Positions 11,634 through 23,204 are shown, counted from the stretch's first letter. The stretch: 64,000 bases of DNA from Serripes groenlandicus (GCA_031761405.1 JASEVX010000013.1:32185035-32249034); one strand, 5' to 3'. Program-made: numbers and translations. The notes: generated by a model not told the origin, from the sequence alone.

Positions 11634-12178
11634 TCGAGCCCTGATAGTTCAATCGGTAGCGACGCGGGATGTCAACCCATCTCCGCTGTTGTGGTTCTAG
11701 AGTGTCCGTCTCGCGTGCAGGAAGTCGCGTGTAATAACAAAGACAAATAAAAAAGGTTGTAATGGCTTCCCCTCCTTCGTGCTCTGGATTGTAGGTTTTG
11801 CATTACGACCGAATCGCTGATGTCCGATCTAATGGACCATACGTACTTTTAACTTACCCAGGAAACGTCGTGATATCACTGAAACAGTGTTGAAAACGTC
11901 GTAAAAGCCCTTGATTGACAGCCCGTGTCGCTAGCTATTGAGCAATGGTCGGCCAACATGCTTTACGACGTTTCACAAGAGTGAATGCTACGTGCGCCAA
12001 TCGTCTCTCACCAATGGGATAACAGCTTGTGAAAAGGCCAGTTCATTGGAAAGACCGTTGTGTGGGTTTATGGTGTGAAAAAGTCAGGAAACATATGGGT
12101 AGATGAAATGACCGCCGCGATATCACTTGAAAATTGTTGAAAACGGTGTTTGACCTCCGTCAATCAATACGGATATAG
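11634..12178 (+). mobile_element. SINE-A, composite/rearranged copy
   Basis: A tRNA-like head (cctgatagttcaatcggtag...) at 11640 is followed by a rearranged stretch with a reversed head (ttgattgacagcccgtgtcg, 11911). The family body then runs from atgctacgtgcgcc to gaaaacggtgtttgacctcc, ending ccgtcaatcaat at about 12172. Two copies probably merged here. Confidence 0.55.
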
Positions 12179-12249
12179 AATCATACAGAAGGACATAAAT
12201 GGGGGTCGGCTTGGGGAATCGAAAAGTTCTTCACGGTCAAATAGTAAGC

Positions 12250-12535
12250 GGGTTAAGCGGTTTAATAGCAGATATATTTCCAGTCATACCACATCGGCCA
12301 GTTTACCTATCATGTGGTTTCTTAGTATTCGCATACCAGTACTACACACCACAGTCTTTTCAATCAACTAGTTGCAATACCATAGTATATTATGTATATA
12401 CTGTTAGCTCATTGATGGAAGACAAAGGACGAGTTTTGTCAAACGTTGGAAATAATGTTGGCCGATCTTGGGTTCGAACTCAAGCCCTTTGGATTGACAG
12501 CCCGCTACGACTGGCTTACATAGCGCTCTGAAATG
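12250..12535 (-). mobile_element. SINE-A copy
   Basis: Near-complete minus-strand copy: accacatcggccagtttacc, then accagtactacacaccac, ttgatggaagacaaagga, and the tRNA-like head as complement (gggttcgaactcaagccc, attgacagcccg). The B box is well preserved. Confidence 0.75.
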
Positions 12536-12539
12536 CGCG

Positions 12540-13305
12540 TGTATAAGCAGTTTACTGAAGGACAATGCAGAATGAAGAGAATAAATTAAAACTCTCCGAT
12601 GAAAGCGTGAGGCGAATAGTTACGAGTTCACGCCGGTCGTGAATATTAATTGGAAAATGGGTAAGCTATCATTGTAAAACTCAAAAGCGGTTTTTTTATT
12701 TGGAAAAAAAATGCTGAAAAATATCTGCTTGCACTTCCATATTATCTTATCAAAATACACAATGTTTGTCCTTAGATTTTTGAACCCTTCTGTGACTCAT
12801 CATATCCGAGCAGTACGGATCAAGATCAACCTGCATGCCCGGATGAGCAGGTGCATCTTTATCTACACTGGTTACATAAATATATATGCAGGTAGTCATA
12901 AAGCATGGTTAAACTATTAATGCAATCTCATTAACTCTACCAGGGCTTAATTCATAGGGCTTAATTAAGCAGACTATTAGATGTTCAAAACCGGGCAACT
13001 CCATCTTTCATGTAATAAGAATTTTGAGTACTAAAAGGCAAACAGTGCTGATTTCTGGTGACACAGCTCGTTACGAGCTGGCTCACCTGAATATGTATTT
13101 GTTGCAAAAAACTTAATATTGCCATTTGCACTAAAAGAGTTACAAACAAACAAACAAGACGAATGTTTGACACAAAGCGTCAAAGAGAAGCCGCAATATT
13201 TCATTGACATGGAGAAATAAGAAAACAGAACATTTAAATCTACAAACATTAGAACAATTTAAACTGTAGACGGTAATGCTGATATATTTATCCTTTTGAA
13301 GAATG
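12540..13305. other. intergenic with a faint dispersed repeat
   Basis: Only 12810-12880 (cggatcaagatcaacctgca) looks repetitive; it resembles 32410-32470 and 59910-59940. Short ORFs here show no domain. Confidence 0.4.
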
Positions 13306-13309
13306 TTGT

Positions 13310-13440
13310 ATATACTTCAAATTACCTCCCTTTAAGCAATACCAGGATTTTTACCTTGTGATTCGTATGAATAAGATTGACAAACATTGAAATTATATTA
13401 ATGAAAACTATTATTTAAATTAGTAACAACATCAAAATTA
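13310..13440 (+). repeat. partial copy of the 16.1-16.8 kb repeat
   Basis: acttcaaattacctcccttt, accaggattttt and cttgtgattcgtatgaataag recur at 16273 and 16670. The LINE at 13506 follows this copy, so the LINE may have inserted in or beside it. Confidence 0.7.
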
Positions 13441-13505
13441 AATTTAAGCCAAGATAAATGTGTACACATTTCGTTAATTGTTTATAGATACCCTAATGTA
13501 TAGGT

Positions 13506-15745
13506 ATGAAATGGGAGTTACTGATTTCAACCCAGAAAACATATCGTTTGGCAAAGAAGCGTGCGAAATTCAAATATAGAGATGATCAGAAACGAACCTT
13601 TCGTAAATTGGCTTGTGAAAGTCCTCAGACATTTTGGAGTGAAGTACGAACATTTAGAACAAAAAGTAAACAGTGTGAAATAGATAGTACAACTATGTTT
13701 GATCATTTCAAAACGCTCTTTTCGTCCGATAATGTTTTCACTACTGAGGAAACCGAGTCCTTTTTGAACAATGAAAATTTTGATACGATTAGTGTATTTG
13801 AACTTGATAGAGATTTCACGGTTGATGAAGTGCAGTCTGCTATTAGTTGTCTTAAAAGCGGGAAAAGTGGAGGTGTCGACAATTTATTGCCAGAAATGTT
13901 TTTAGAATGTAAATCGATATTAAGTCATAACTTGTGCAAATTATTCAATTACATGTACAATAACAGTTTATACCCGGAAAGCTGGACTAAAGGGATAATC
14001 GTTCCAGTTCTCAAAAAAGGTAATTTATCTGATGTAAACAATTATAGAGGGATAACTTTAACTAGTATTTTCTCGAAGATATTTTCTATTATGTTAGATA
14101 ACCGATTGCGCAAATGGACCAAAAGTCACAATGTGCTTAACGATTGTCAATTTGGTTTTCGAAAGAAGCGCAGTACTAAAGACTGCATTTTTATTCTTAG
14201 CTCGATTGTTAACAAAGTTATAAAGCACGAGAAGAAAAAGTTATATTGCGCTATTGTTGATTTTAAGAAGGCTTTCGACCTTGTGTATAGAAACGGTATT
14301 TGGCAAAAACTACTTAATCAGGGTGCCTCGAGCAAGATAGTTAAAATGCTACGAGCAATGTATGAACGAGTACAGTCATGTGTTCGTTATAACGGATGTT
14401 ATTCTGAATTTTTCAACAGTTATTCGGGCGTCAAACAAGGCGAGCCGTTGTCGCCATTTTTGTTCATTTTATTTATAAATGACATGTACGAGAATCTTGT
14501 AGTACAAGAAAATGATTCATTTACCATAGATGAACTGAAAATATTTATCCTGTTATTTGAAGACGATGCTGTATTGCTAGCTTATACCAGTGATGGATAT
14601 AGAGTTTATTGAACCAACTGAATAACTATTGTGTTAAATGGGACATTACAGTTAATACCGATAAAACGGTTGTAATGGTCTTTAAACAGGGACACCATCC
14701 GGAAAATGTTAGTCTTTATTATAATAATGAAATTTTAAAGAATGAAACTAAATTTTCCTATTTGGAAGTAAACCTCTCTAGTAATGGTAGTTTTTATCAA
14801 ACCCAAAGAACATTGTCTGACTGAGCACGAAAAGCGATGTTTTCCTTATACTCACTTTTTTTTGATCAGGTTAATTTCGATATCAGGGATAGAATTAAGT
14901 TATTTGATAGCATGGTTAATCCTAGTTTGAGCTATGGGTCAGAGGTATACGGATCTCACAAATATCCTGACGTAGAAAAGGTTCACTTGAAATTTATGAA
15001 GAATATCATGGGCTTAAATCGCAATGTTACGAATGCTTGTATCTATGGTGAACTTGGGCGATTCCCTCTGTTTGTTACTAGAAAAATTAGAATTATCAAA
15101 TATTGGTATAAGCTTGTCAAAACTCCGGATGCCCTGATATATAAACTTATGTATAATTGTAATAACATTAGCTCAAACAATTGTAATACATGGTCTGTTA
15201 ATGTGAAACAATTTTTATGTGACTTAGGATTTCAATTTGTATGGAACAATACTGCTGTAAATGATGGTCATATCGCCGCTATAACACAACGAATATATGA
15301 TCAATATTTACAGCATTATCACAATGACATTGAAACGTCTAGCAAACTTGATACATTTTCACTAATAAAAAATGATATTGCATTGGAACCATATATGGTA
15401 CATGTATCGAACTTCAGATATAGACAGGCATTAAGTAAACTGCGATGTTCAAGCCATTCTTTAGAGATCGAAACCGGTCGACATAACATCACACCACGTA
15501 CTAGTAGAATATGTAAAAAATGCACAATGAATGTTTTGGAAAATGAATATCACTTTATTCTCGTTTGTCCCTATTATCGAGAATTACGAAATAATAATCT
15601 GCCTAAATACTATTGTAAATGGCCAACTAGGCAAAAGTTTGTACAGCTGCTTAAATGTCAATCTACAATAGTTATGAGCAAGTTGGCTAAATTTACATAC
15701 AAGGCTTTCATTTATCGCCAGAAAGAAAATGACAATTCTGTATAA
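13506..15745 (+). pseudogene. LINE ORF2 (reverse transcriptase), broken
   Basis: This is a non-LTR retrotransposon polymerase relic. In the first frame (13506-14612) the RT blocks appear in order: GKSGGVDNLLPEMF, KGIIVPVLKKGNLSDVNNYR, FGFRKKRSTKDC, AIVDFKKAFD (block A with the catalytic Asp), GVKQGEPLSPFLF (block B, usually GCPLSP) and FEDDAVLL (block C, usually F/Y-A-D-D). The frame shifts near 14605, where LNQLNNYCVKW should continue, and a TGA at 14822-14824 interrupts the thumb. The last part (14837-15745) holds NPSLSYGSEVYG and a C-terminal CKKC...H...C knuckle (about residues 230-250 of that frame), followed by a WPTRQKF region. The endonuclease is missing, so the copy is 5'-truncated. 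One frameshift, one nonsense codon and the altered active-site box all argue that it is inactive. Confidence 0.92.
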
Positions 15746-15885
15746 CATTCCTATCTATATTGTTAAAATTTATTATATTTTTCTCATGTTATATAATATA
15801 TATATTGTTGTCCGCCTGTAAGGACTATAAAACATTTGTAATGTTTTTCGTCAATAAAAAACTTTTGACTTGACTTTGACTTGAA
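15746..15885 (+). mobile_element. LINE 3'UTR and simple-repeat tail
   Basis: After the stop come gtccgcctgtaaggactata, an AATAAA (15853 region) and a tail of ttgactttgacttg repeats. Such short-repeat tails instead of poly(A) mark the 3' end of the element. Confidence 0.75.
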
Positions 15886-16117
15886 TATAAAATTGATAAA
15901 TTGATAAACAAATGTTTTCAATGTGTTCAACTAAGGCTGTTGGCTGTGAATCTCGCAGGAACACCCATATCAATATACTAAACATGTTAAGTAAATTTAA
16001 GCATGAACCGTTCTTGTATGTACTTAAACTAGAAACGTCCATGTGTGTATAAGTATTTTCCAATAGTTGCGATTTTATATTGGAACTTCCTCTACCAAAG
16101 TAGTTGTTGTATGTCGG

Positions 16118-16825
16118 AAACGGTTAGCTGTTGAACATTTATTTAAATGTTTAACTCTGTTAAATATTTGTATTCCCTTTAAATTGTTTATTTAAATCGT
16201 CATACATGTGTATTATTAGAGAAAGGTGTCAGACCAAATGGAAAAAAATCATTGCTGCACTTAATTAAATTGTGCGTACTTCAAATTACCTCTCTTTAAG
16301 TACTACCAGGATTTTTTTTCTTGTGATTCGTATGAATAAGTTTGATAAACATTAACATTTCAACTAGATGGCAAAATTCATCTTGAAACAGATATTTCTG
16401 TGGTTTATATATGTTCATGTCTGTACTTTGCGATGACAATTATGAAAATGAAAATCTACAGTGGGAAACGGTTAGCTGTTGAACATGTATTTAAATGTTT
16501 AACTCTGTTAAATATGTGTACTCCTTTAAATTGTTTATTTAAATCGTCATACACGTGTATTAGACAAAGGTGTCAGACCAAAAGGGAAAAATAGTTCAAT
16601 TGTGCGTATACTTCAAATTAGTGTCAGACCAAATGGGATTTTATTTTGCTGCACTTAATTAAATTGTGCGTACTTCAAATTACCTCCCTTTTAAGTGCTA
16701 CCAGGATTTTTTTTCTTGTGATTCGTATAAATAAGTTTAATAAACATTAACATTTCAACTAGACGGCAAAATTTATCTTGAAACAGATATTTCTGTGGTT
16801 TATATATGTTCATGTCTGCGCTTCT
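16118..16825. repeat. tandem duplication, about 346-bp unit
   Basis: Unit 1 begins ggaaacggttagctgttgaa at about 16118 and unit 2 begins with the same sequence at about 16464. Both end with catcttgaaacagatatttc and tttatatatgttcatgtctg. Unit 2 has a small internal repeat of gtgtcagaccaaa. Its function is unknown. Confidence 0.85.
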
Positions 16826-16829
16826 TCAT

Positions 16830-17390
16830 CTAATTACTGAGTAATATATGATAGCATGTAAGGAACCAGATTACATTTACCGCGCGCCTCTTTTGTTTAT
16901 GGTTCCCGGTTTAACATACTATCGAACTAATAAAGAGTCTGAGGCAGGTAACCAATTCAGTTTTTTACTGTTTAGTCTAGATACAGTATGAATTTCGCTT
17001 AAATAAAAATGTACATACATTCAATTAATATACTGGCCTTTGTCTTTTGTTTTTAATTTGTAAAACTCACACATGTATATAGAGTGTAAAAGGGATGTTT
17101 TAAAAGTCATTACCTTAAATTAATGTACTTAGTAAGGACACAGAGAAATCAAGATATGTGGTCACGCTGGCAGGTCTAAATATTCTCCTTGTCCGAACTG
17201 TCTAAGCATCTCTACAGGAAGCCGCCTCCTGACGGCTTCCAATAAACTTCGCTGCAGTAGAAAATGCTCATCCAATATACACCTAGCGAAGTAGTTTGTT
17301 ATTATATAAATGAGATGCTATAGTATCGGGTTACGCTAGTATTCCAAATAAGAAGGTTTAACAGCTCTTTTCCCCGCATTATCTCTTTAA
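16830..17390. other. intergenic, little recognised
   Basis: Contains tgctcatccaatatacacc (17266), similar to 5440-5465 and possibly part of a shared old repeat. Otherwise nothing seen. Confidence 0.4.
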
Positions 17391-17393
17391 TTA

Positions 17394-17620
17394 TCCTACA
17401 AAACCTGCGCTGTGGGTACTCAAAAGAATCGTCTCAGTGAGACAACTCTTTTGAGGATCCATAACATAGGGTAAGCGAGTCACACAATTATTTAGAACAT
17501 GCAAAACGCCCCTTATCTCTGTTGAATTCTGGTTTACGATGAAACAAGGGGTAAGTTGTGCAAAGTTATACACGTTTAACCAATCAAACCGCATCCCATT
17601 CATGCATTTGTTATACGGGT
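17394..17620. mobile_element. gtgggtactcaaaa inverted-repeat element
   Basis: The hairpin gtgggtactcaaaagaatcg / ttttgaggatccataacatag is followed by ttagaacatgcaaaacgccc. Related hairpins and the same internal motif, inverted, occur at 58137-58475, and a lone hairpin at 51766-51832. Confidence 0.6.
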
Positions 17621-17697
17621 ATGAACATTGTATAGCCCACTATACTGGATATATATCAAACAAGTAAGTGTTTCCTGTGTTTCTTCCTTTTTTTGTC

Positions 17698-17998
17698 GAG
17701 CCGCAATAGATCAGTCGTTAACAACTAGGGCTTTCAATCCAGGGGTCGTGAGTTCGAACGCCAACTGGGCCATTTATTATTTCCGATGATTGATAGAAGT
17801 CATTTGGACTAGAATCATTCGTCATCCATCAATGGGCTAAATAGCTTATGTGGAAAGGTGGCCAGTTACCTGGAAGACTGTTGTGTGGAGTACTGATACG
17901 CGAGAAATTAGGAAAAATCGTTCGATGAGATGGCCGCCATGATATTACTAAAATACTGTTGAAAATGCTGTTAAACTCCAATCATTCATTCAATCATT
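17698..17998 (+). mobile_element. SINE-A, near full length
   Basis: tRNA-like head with cgcaatagatcagtcg, then caatccaggggtcgtgagtt and a B box (gagttcgaacgcc). The body includes catccatcaatgggctaaat, gtggccagttacctggaaga and tgttgtgtggagtactgat, and it ends aactccaatcattcattcaa. Confidence 0.85.
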
Positions 17999-18254
17999 CA
18001 TTTATTTATTCAATTCTCTTTATTTCCGTTTGTGATATTCTGAATTATCTAAATATGCCTTTGTAACCGATTTAGGCTGCATTGTGACAAACCACTTGAC
18101 GGGTTTACAGCAGAAACTGATTGAAAACATTGTGACAAATACTTCGGAAAACACAGTGACCTTCATGTAATGATTTTTCGCTTCAAATCAACATCGAAAT
18201 TAAATAGACATTAACTGTCTGATATCTTCAGTATGGAGACTGATCCGGTGTTTA

Positions 18255-18432
18255 CTTCACTTTTCCAACATACAACACATAAAGTAAAATTAATTACTGA
18301 AAATAGTTGAAAACATTGTGGAAAAAAGGAGAACTTGCTCGTTGTGAGCTTTTCTTCTTTTGCCTCACTGTTTTAAAATTTCGTCTTCCACAGGTACGTA
18401 TGAAGATTGCTGCATGTGTGAAAGTATTAACA
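18255..18432 (+). mobile_element. TTAA-MITE, diverged
   Basis: Contains cttttccaacatacaacac, aacattgtgg, ggagaacttgctcgttgtgagc, cttttgcctcactg and the right end gtgtgaaagtattaa. Confidence 0.7.
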
Positions 18433-18748
18433 GTGTAAATAAAATGTTATACAAAAACAATAAATAGTGGATATTATATACGCGCGCTTTATAGCGACGT
18501 TTATATGGATATAGCGCTGTAAATTATTAAATTAGTATTTATGATATAAAAAGAACATTACATTCGTAATTCGCCAAGGCTCGTTCTTATCAATTTCAGA
18601 AAACTCGTTTAATAAATTCCGTATTGAATGACCACTCATGTAATATCCTCTATATATACACGGTGTTGTCTCACTTTGCCAACGTTTAATTTTTAGGTTA
18701 GAGAACTTGAGTTTCAAGATCTATTACACTGTTCAAAATAAATTCATT

Positions 18749-18935
18749 TTAACCCTTTCAAACATTCAACAAATCTGCATCAGACGACATTGAAATCATC
18801 TAGACAAAAATATGAAAGATCGCAATGGATGGAAGTTTATTTGCTGATTAGAGTTGAACACAATATCAGCAATATCTCCGTTTGTATAACGTTTTTATAA
18901 GACCTCTGGTGCAGCGCCTGAAAGTATTAACTTGT
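18749..18935 (+). mobile_element. TTAA-MITE, diverged
   Basis: The left end aaccctttcaaacattcaac is clear; the right arm is decayed (gcagcgcctgaaagtattaa). Confidence 0.6.
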
Positions 18936-19189
18936 CATGCATTTGACAAAATTGACAGTAATAGATATTTCGAGAAATGAATGTCAAATTTGTATATCTG
19001 TATTTGTCAGGGTGTATCAAATGTTATGTGACGTAATAACATAGTTTCTTCCTATGTCTATGTGTAAACCTTTCATAATAAAGTATTCTTCTATCGTAGA
19101 TAATAATTTAAAACATGGTAGGAAAAGTAGAAACTCCTAAAAATAACCTATTTCTCATTTCGCATAAATGTGTTCAAGGTTTTATAAAA

Positions 19190-19245
19190 ACACCAGCGAG
19201 TCCGTCGTTATGCTGACCTTACAGTCTTGTTTGCTTTCAATACAG
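19190..19245 (-). mobile_element. SINE-B body scrap
   Basis: acaccagcgagtccgtcgtt and atgctgaccttacagtcttg match the seed of the 69-bp minisatellite unit. Confidence 0.6.
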
Positions 19246-19423
19246 ACAGTTAACATATCAAGTGTTCAACTGTCAACCATGTGCTGTGAGAAGATTGTAT
19301 ATGGTATATGGTACTACCCATGTCTGCCTATTTAGTATTGTCGTTATGAAGTAGAACGATACCAACACAACACGTTTTCCATTTTTTTTTTTTTTTTTTC
19401 TTAATTATTTTTCTTTTGAAAGT

Positions 19424-19532
19424 GACTTATAGGCCCATGGGGCCGGATGTTATTTATTATTTGTTGTACCATTGTTTTATTGTTTTGTTGATGTACACTA
19501 TTATAATAAAATATTTACTTACTTACTTACTT
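19424..19532 (+). mobile_element. LINE/SINE 3' tail with TTAC repeats
   Basis: agtgacttataggcccatgg, AATAAAA and a terminal (ttac)n tail, matching 1042-1166. A T-rich run of 20 bases precedes it. Confidence 0.65.
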
Positions 19533-19546
19533 ATATGATGTCAACA

Positions 19547-19598
19547 TAATTGTTATGGGCCGGTGGCCTTTTGTCAATAACATATTGTCATTGTCATT
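19547..19598 (+). mobile_element. short retroelement tail (tgtcat repeats)
   Basis: gttatgggccggtggccttt followed by repeated tgtcat, typical of LINE/SINE ends with hexanucleotide tails. Confidence 0.5.
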
Positions 19599-19599
19599 G

Positions 19600-19740
19600 T
19601 ATGATGTTTTACGCCGCATACAACATGTTTGATTATATCACGGAGTGCCAGTACTGATGGTCAATTTATCCGAACACCAGCGGGTCAGACCTTATGCTGA
19701 CCTTACCGTCTTGATTGCAAAGGAGGAGAAGCCATGTCCA
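19600..19740 (-). mobile_element. SINE-B copy, truncated
   Basis: gttttacgccgcatacaac, ttatatcacggagtgcc, gtactgatggtcaatttatc and cagcgggtcagacc follow the SINE-B order with a single, unexpanded unit. Confidence 0.65.
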
Positions 19741-19837
19741 ACATTTTTATGATATAAACATGTATGTAACGTAATGGTCAATCTAAATTTCGACCAGAAA
19801 TGTCCGTTACGTTATGTTTACAGAGAAGAGTTGATCC

Positions 19838-20062
19838 CGTTAACTTTTGCAAATGCATTTTAATAAATAAAATTCTGAAGCAGACGACGTTTCAAAACAG
19901 TACGGCAAAAGCAGAAACTGCTCATAATGAGCATTTATTTTATTATTTTTAACACAATGTTTCAAATTCTTTTTAATAGTTATTCTTTCATATATTGTAC
20001 CATGTTTTGCCTAAATTATTTCAAAGTCGCCAGCTGCAAATTTGATCTATGTGGAAACAGGT
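19838..20062 (+). mobile_element. TTAA-MITE, diverged full length
   Basis: Contains attctgaagcagacgacg, gcagaaactgctcataatga, a long AT-rich middle and the right arm caaagtcgccagctgc. Confidence 0.65.
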
Positions 20063-20177
20063 ATAATACCTGAATGTGTACTTCGCTTTTTATCTTTATA
20101 AACAAATCTTGTTAAATTAACTGTAAAAGTAAAATGCATCCTTAGGATATATAATAAATGTTTAGGATTTTTGTTTT

Positions 20178-20846
20178 GTTTCTAGTACTGCGGGAGTTCA
20201 CACATCGAGATAGACATTCTAGGAAATTGATCACAAGTACTGCGGGACTATTAACATCGATATAGAAATTCTTGGAAATTGATATCAAGTACTGCGGGAC
20301 TACTAACATCGAGATAGAAATTCTTGGAAATTGATCTCAAGTACTGTGGGACTATTAACATCGAGATAGAAATACTTGGAAATTGATCGCAAGTACTGCG
20401 GGACTACTAACATCGAGATAGAAATTCTTGGAAATTGATCTCAAGTACTGCGGGACTATAAACATCGAGATAGAAATTCTTGGAAATTGATCTCAAGTAC
20501 TGCGGGAGTGCACACATCGAGATAGAAATTCTTGGAAATTGATCTCAAGTACTGCGGGACTATTAACATCGAGATAGAAATTCTTGGAAATTAATCTCAA
20601 GTACTACAGGAGTGCGCACATCCAGATAGAAATTCTTGGAAATTGATCTCAAGTACTGTGGGACAGCTAATATCGAGATAGAAAGTCTTGGAAATTGATC
20701 TGAAGTACTGCGGGAGTGCACACATCGAGATAGAAATTCTTGGAAATTGATCTCAAGTACTGCGGGACTGCTAACATCGAGATATAAATTCTTGGAAATT
20801 GATCTGAAGTACTTCGTGACTACACTTACCGAGATAGAAAGGCTTA
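20178..20846. repeat. 52-bp minisatellite, about 12-13 copies
   Basis: The unit carries agtactgcgggactactaac, atcgagatagaaattcttgg and aaattgatctca. Spacing is constant at 52 bases with low divergence; variants alternate between gactattaac, gagtgcacac and gactgctaac. A minus-strand ORF across the array is a by-product. Confidence 0.95.
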
Positions 20847-20849
20847 TTT

Positions 20850-21625
20850 GAAATAAATAAGCGAACACTTTTGAACTATAGAACTCGCATAACGTATATT
20901 GCTCATATCACAAATGCCATTCATTCTCTAAGAAGCGTTAATACAAGGAAGGGAGAGAATATGATGTGATCTATTCTGTTATTTCAATGACAAATAGACA
21001 AATAGTATATATTCTGTAGTTTTACTGACAAATAGACAGCTTTTATTAAATTAATAACAAAATCCCCAAAAGAATCCCAATGATGCATATATAGCCATTC
21101 TTTACCACAGTCGAACAGCGGACGACCAGTCACTGAGGGCTAACGATTGTTCGAAAATTAATCACGAACATAGAGAGAACTGTTATCGGAACAAAGAATC
21201 TAACGCAACTGTTTACCTTTTTTCATAACATGGTTATTTGTAAAAATAGTCTAATTACTTGTGTTGTTAAATTCACAACTACAACCAAAGTTCAACAACG
21301 TTAGATTTCCGCTATATACAGATACATATATTGGAACGCAAACAAGTATAAGATATATGTAACACAATATATCTAATAAAGTGTCTCTGGAACTACCGAA
21401 GTTTAAAAAAATGCCAATATACTCGTCGTAATACTTGCTTTTTTACAAATATCAATTGTCAATTATGCGAAATTAAACGGCTTTGAAAAAAGTAAAACCA
21501 TAACAAAAGGGCACATCCTTATGACTAAATAATAGTAAATATATATGCAAACGAATTGATACATATCTCTAAATAAAGAAAGGACATAATTGTACAGTGA
21601 GTGAAAATTGAATTCATCAATAAAA
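20850..21625. other. GPCR 5' flank
   Basis: This AT-rich sequence has no recognised repeat. It must contain the receptor's 5'UTR and any proximal promoter. I cannot point to a convincing core promoter element. Confidence 0.4.
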
Positions 21626-22960
21626 ATGGCGACGAACGTCAGCGTGACTAACGGCAACGTTTTATCAAACGTTACGGAAAATGCTATATCTACAAATGTA
21701 ACGATAGAAGAATTGAACGCTGTCGAATCAGCGAAATACCTCGGCGTACTGATATTTTGTGTTACAGTGATGGTGATAGGCATACTCGGAAATGGTTTTG
21801 TTTTAGTTATATATAAGTTAAAATTCAAACCCTCTAGTGCACGAACGTATATCCTTGCATTATCAATGGCGGACCTTTCTGTCTGTTTAATTGGAATCCC
21901 GTACCATGTTCTGGAGTTAACTATGCTACTGGTCTATAATTCCATATCTACATGTAAGGTACTAACTGTTCTCATGGGGACATGTACGAACAGTTCGATG
22001 TTCATCCTACTAGTTGTTGGTTTGGATCGATTTCTTAAAGTTTGCCGACCTTTAAAGAAACAGATTATCGATTTCGGAGACAGGCGAGCTTGTTTGATTG
22101 CCGTTGCTGGTGCCATTTGTTTGGCGATACCAAGCGCCGTTCTCTATGGTCATAGTACGGTTAAAACGCAGATAGAGGGTTTATATGGCGTAAAATGTTT
22201 CATTAACGATGCCCATGCTGGATCTAAGTTTGCCATTATCTTTAAGGGTATGAACATGCTCATATGTATCGCGTCGCTTTTGTTTTTAGTTGTAATTTAC
22301 GGATGTATTTGTAAAAAGATATACATACGGAATAGAAGTGAGGGGGAAATAAATATCAATGATAAGACAATAGGATGTTGTTACTGTCTGAAAATACAAG
22401 AGGAAGAGGAAGGCAATACTAGCCACGCAATTAGGGAAGATTGCGTGATTCGGGAAGAAGCGCCTGGTATATATGCAGATGCAATTTGTCATAAAAAAGA
22501 AGCTAAAGAGAAACGTAAAGTTTCTCATAATAAAGGAAATTTGAGTTCAAAGGAAGCGGTGGCAGGGGTAAGGAAAAAGTCGACTTCAAAAGGTTGTTCT
22601 AGACAAATCTTCACGACCAAATCATCATCTAGCATGATCTGTCACGTGCAAAATAAAGAGAAAAATACAAAGAAGGTAACTGTAATAATGCTGGCAATAA
22701 CATCTGTGTTTGCTTTAAGTTACGTCCCTTATTTATCTGTTTGTTTTCTCGAGGCATTAGATGAGAGTTACTCGGACGGTATGGGTCATTCGGAGGCCAT
22801 CATCAATTTACTGATCCACCACATATACTTGATAAATAATGCGGTAAATCCGATTATTTATAGTTTTTCGGACCTTCGATTTCGGAGGCATGTTATTTCC
22901 GCTTTCAAGTATATCATCGGTTGTGGATCCTCAGACCGAAAGTCGGTCAACATCAACTAA
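21626..22960 (+). CDS. class A (rhodopsin-like) GPCR, orphan
   Basis: This is a single-exon, seven-helix plasma-membrane receptor of 444 residues. I chose ATG 21626 (aaaaATGGCG context); the frame upstream has only a TTG. The N-terminus has three N-glycosylation sites (N4, N15, N24). TM1 has GN at 55-56, TM2 LALSMAD with D83, TM3 starts after C110, which likely pairs with C191 in loop 2, and TM7 has NPIIY at 408-412, followed by a helix-8-like LRFRRHVISAFKY and C433 as a possible palmitoylation site. Intracellular loop 3 is long (about 230-350), basic and Cys-containing. Oddities: DRF replaces DRY (134-136), TM4 lacks its usual Trp, and TM6 reads SVFALSYVPY without the toggle Trp of CWxP. The family resembles the expanded peptide/amine-like orphan receptors of molluscs; the ligand is unknown. 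Partial paralogues flank it on both sides. Confidence 0.92.
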   Translation: MATNVSVTNGNVLSNVTENAISTNVTIEELNAVESAKYLGVLIFCVTVMVIGILGNGFVLVIYKLKFKPSSARTYILALSMADLSVCLIGIPYHVLELTMLLVYNSISTCKVLTVLMGTCTNSSMFILLVVGLDRFLKVCRPLKKQIIDFGDRRACLIAVAGAICLAIPSAVLYGHSTVKTQIEGLYGVKCFINDAHAGSKFAIIFKGMNMLICIASLLFLVVIYGCICKKIYIRNRSEGEININDKTIGCCYCLKIQEEEEGNTSHAIREDCVIREEAPGIYADAICHKKEAKEKRKVSHNKGNLSSKEAVAGVRKKSTSKGCSRQIFTTKSSSSMICHVQNKEKNTKKVTVIMLAITSVFALSYVPYLSVCFLEALDESYSDGMGHSEAIINLLIHHIYLINNAVNPIIYSFSDLRFRRHVISAFKYIIGCGSSDRKSVNIN

Positions 22961-23204
22961 CACACATATTTCATTTCGTGCTCTAGAGAAAAGTTCGATT
23001 TGTCTATATAACTAATGACGACTTGTGCATGTTTTTATTACAAACATTTTTGAACATAATTTTATCCTCTTTATCAGATTTGTTTTGTTTGTTCGTAAGT
23101 TGTTTTACGCAACTTACAACATTTTTTCCAGTTATATTCCGGCATTTCCTGGGTAAATTGCAATGGAAGTAGTACGGTACTCCAGCGAGATAACCCAACA
23201 TTCC
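22961..23204. repeat. GPCR 3' flank with SINE-B head of the minisatellite
   Basis: actaacacacatatttcatt...cgtgctc is shared with 2207 and 24246. At 23090 a minus-strand SINE-B end (gttttacgcaacttacaac, ttatattccggcatttcct) leads straight into the 69-bp array. Confidence 0.75.

Noticed and set aside
20563..20868. Minus-strand ORF with repeated SISKNLYLDV-like units.
   Set aside because: Translation of the 52-bp minisatellite. No start context or domain.
21608..21625. Extending the GPCR start upstream by six codons.
   Set aside because: That start would be TTG. The first ATG is at 21626 in a favourable context.
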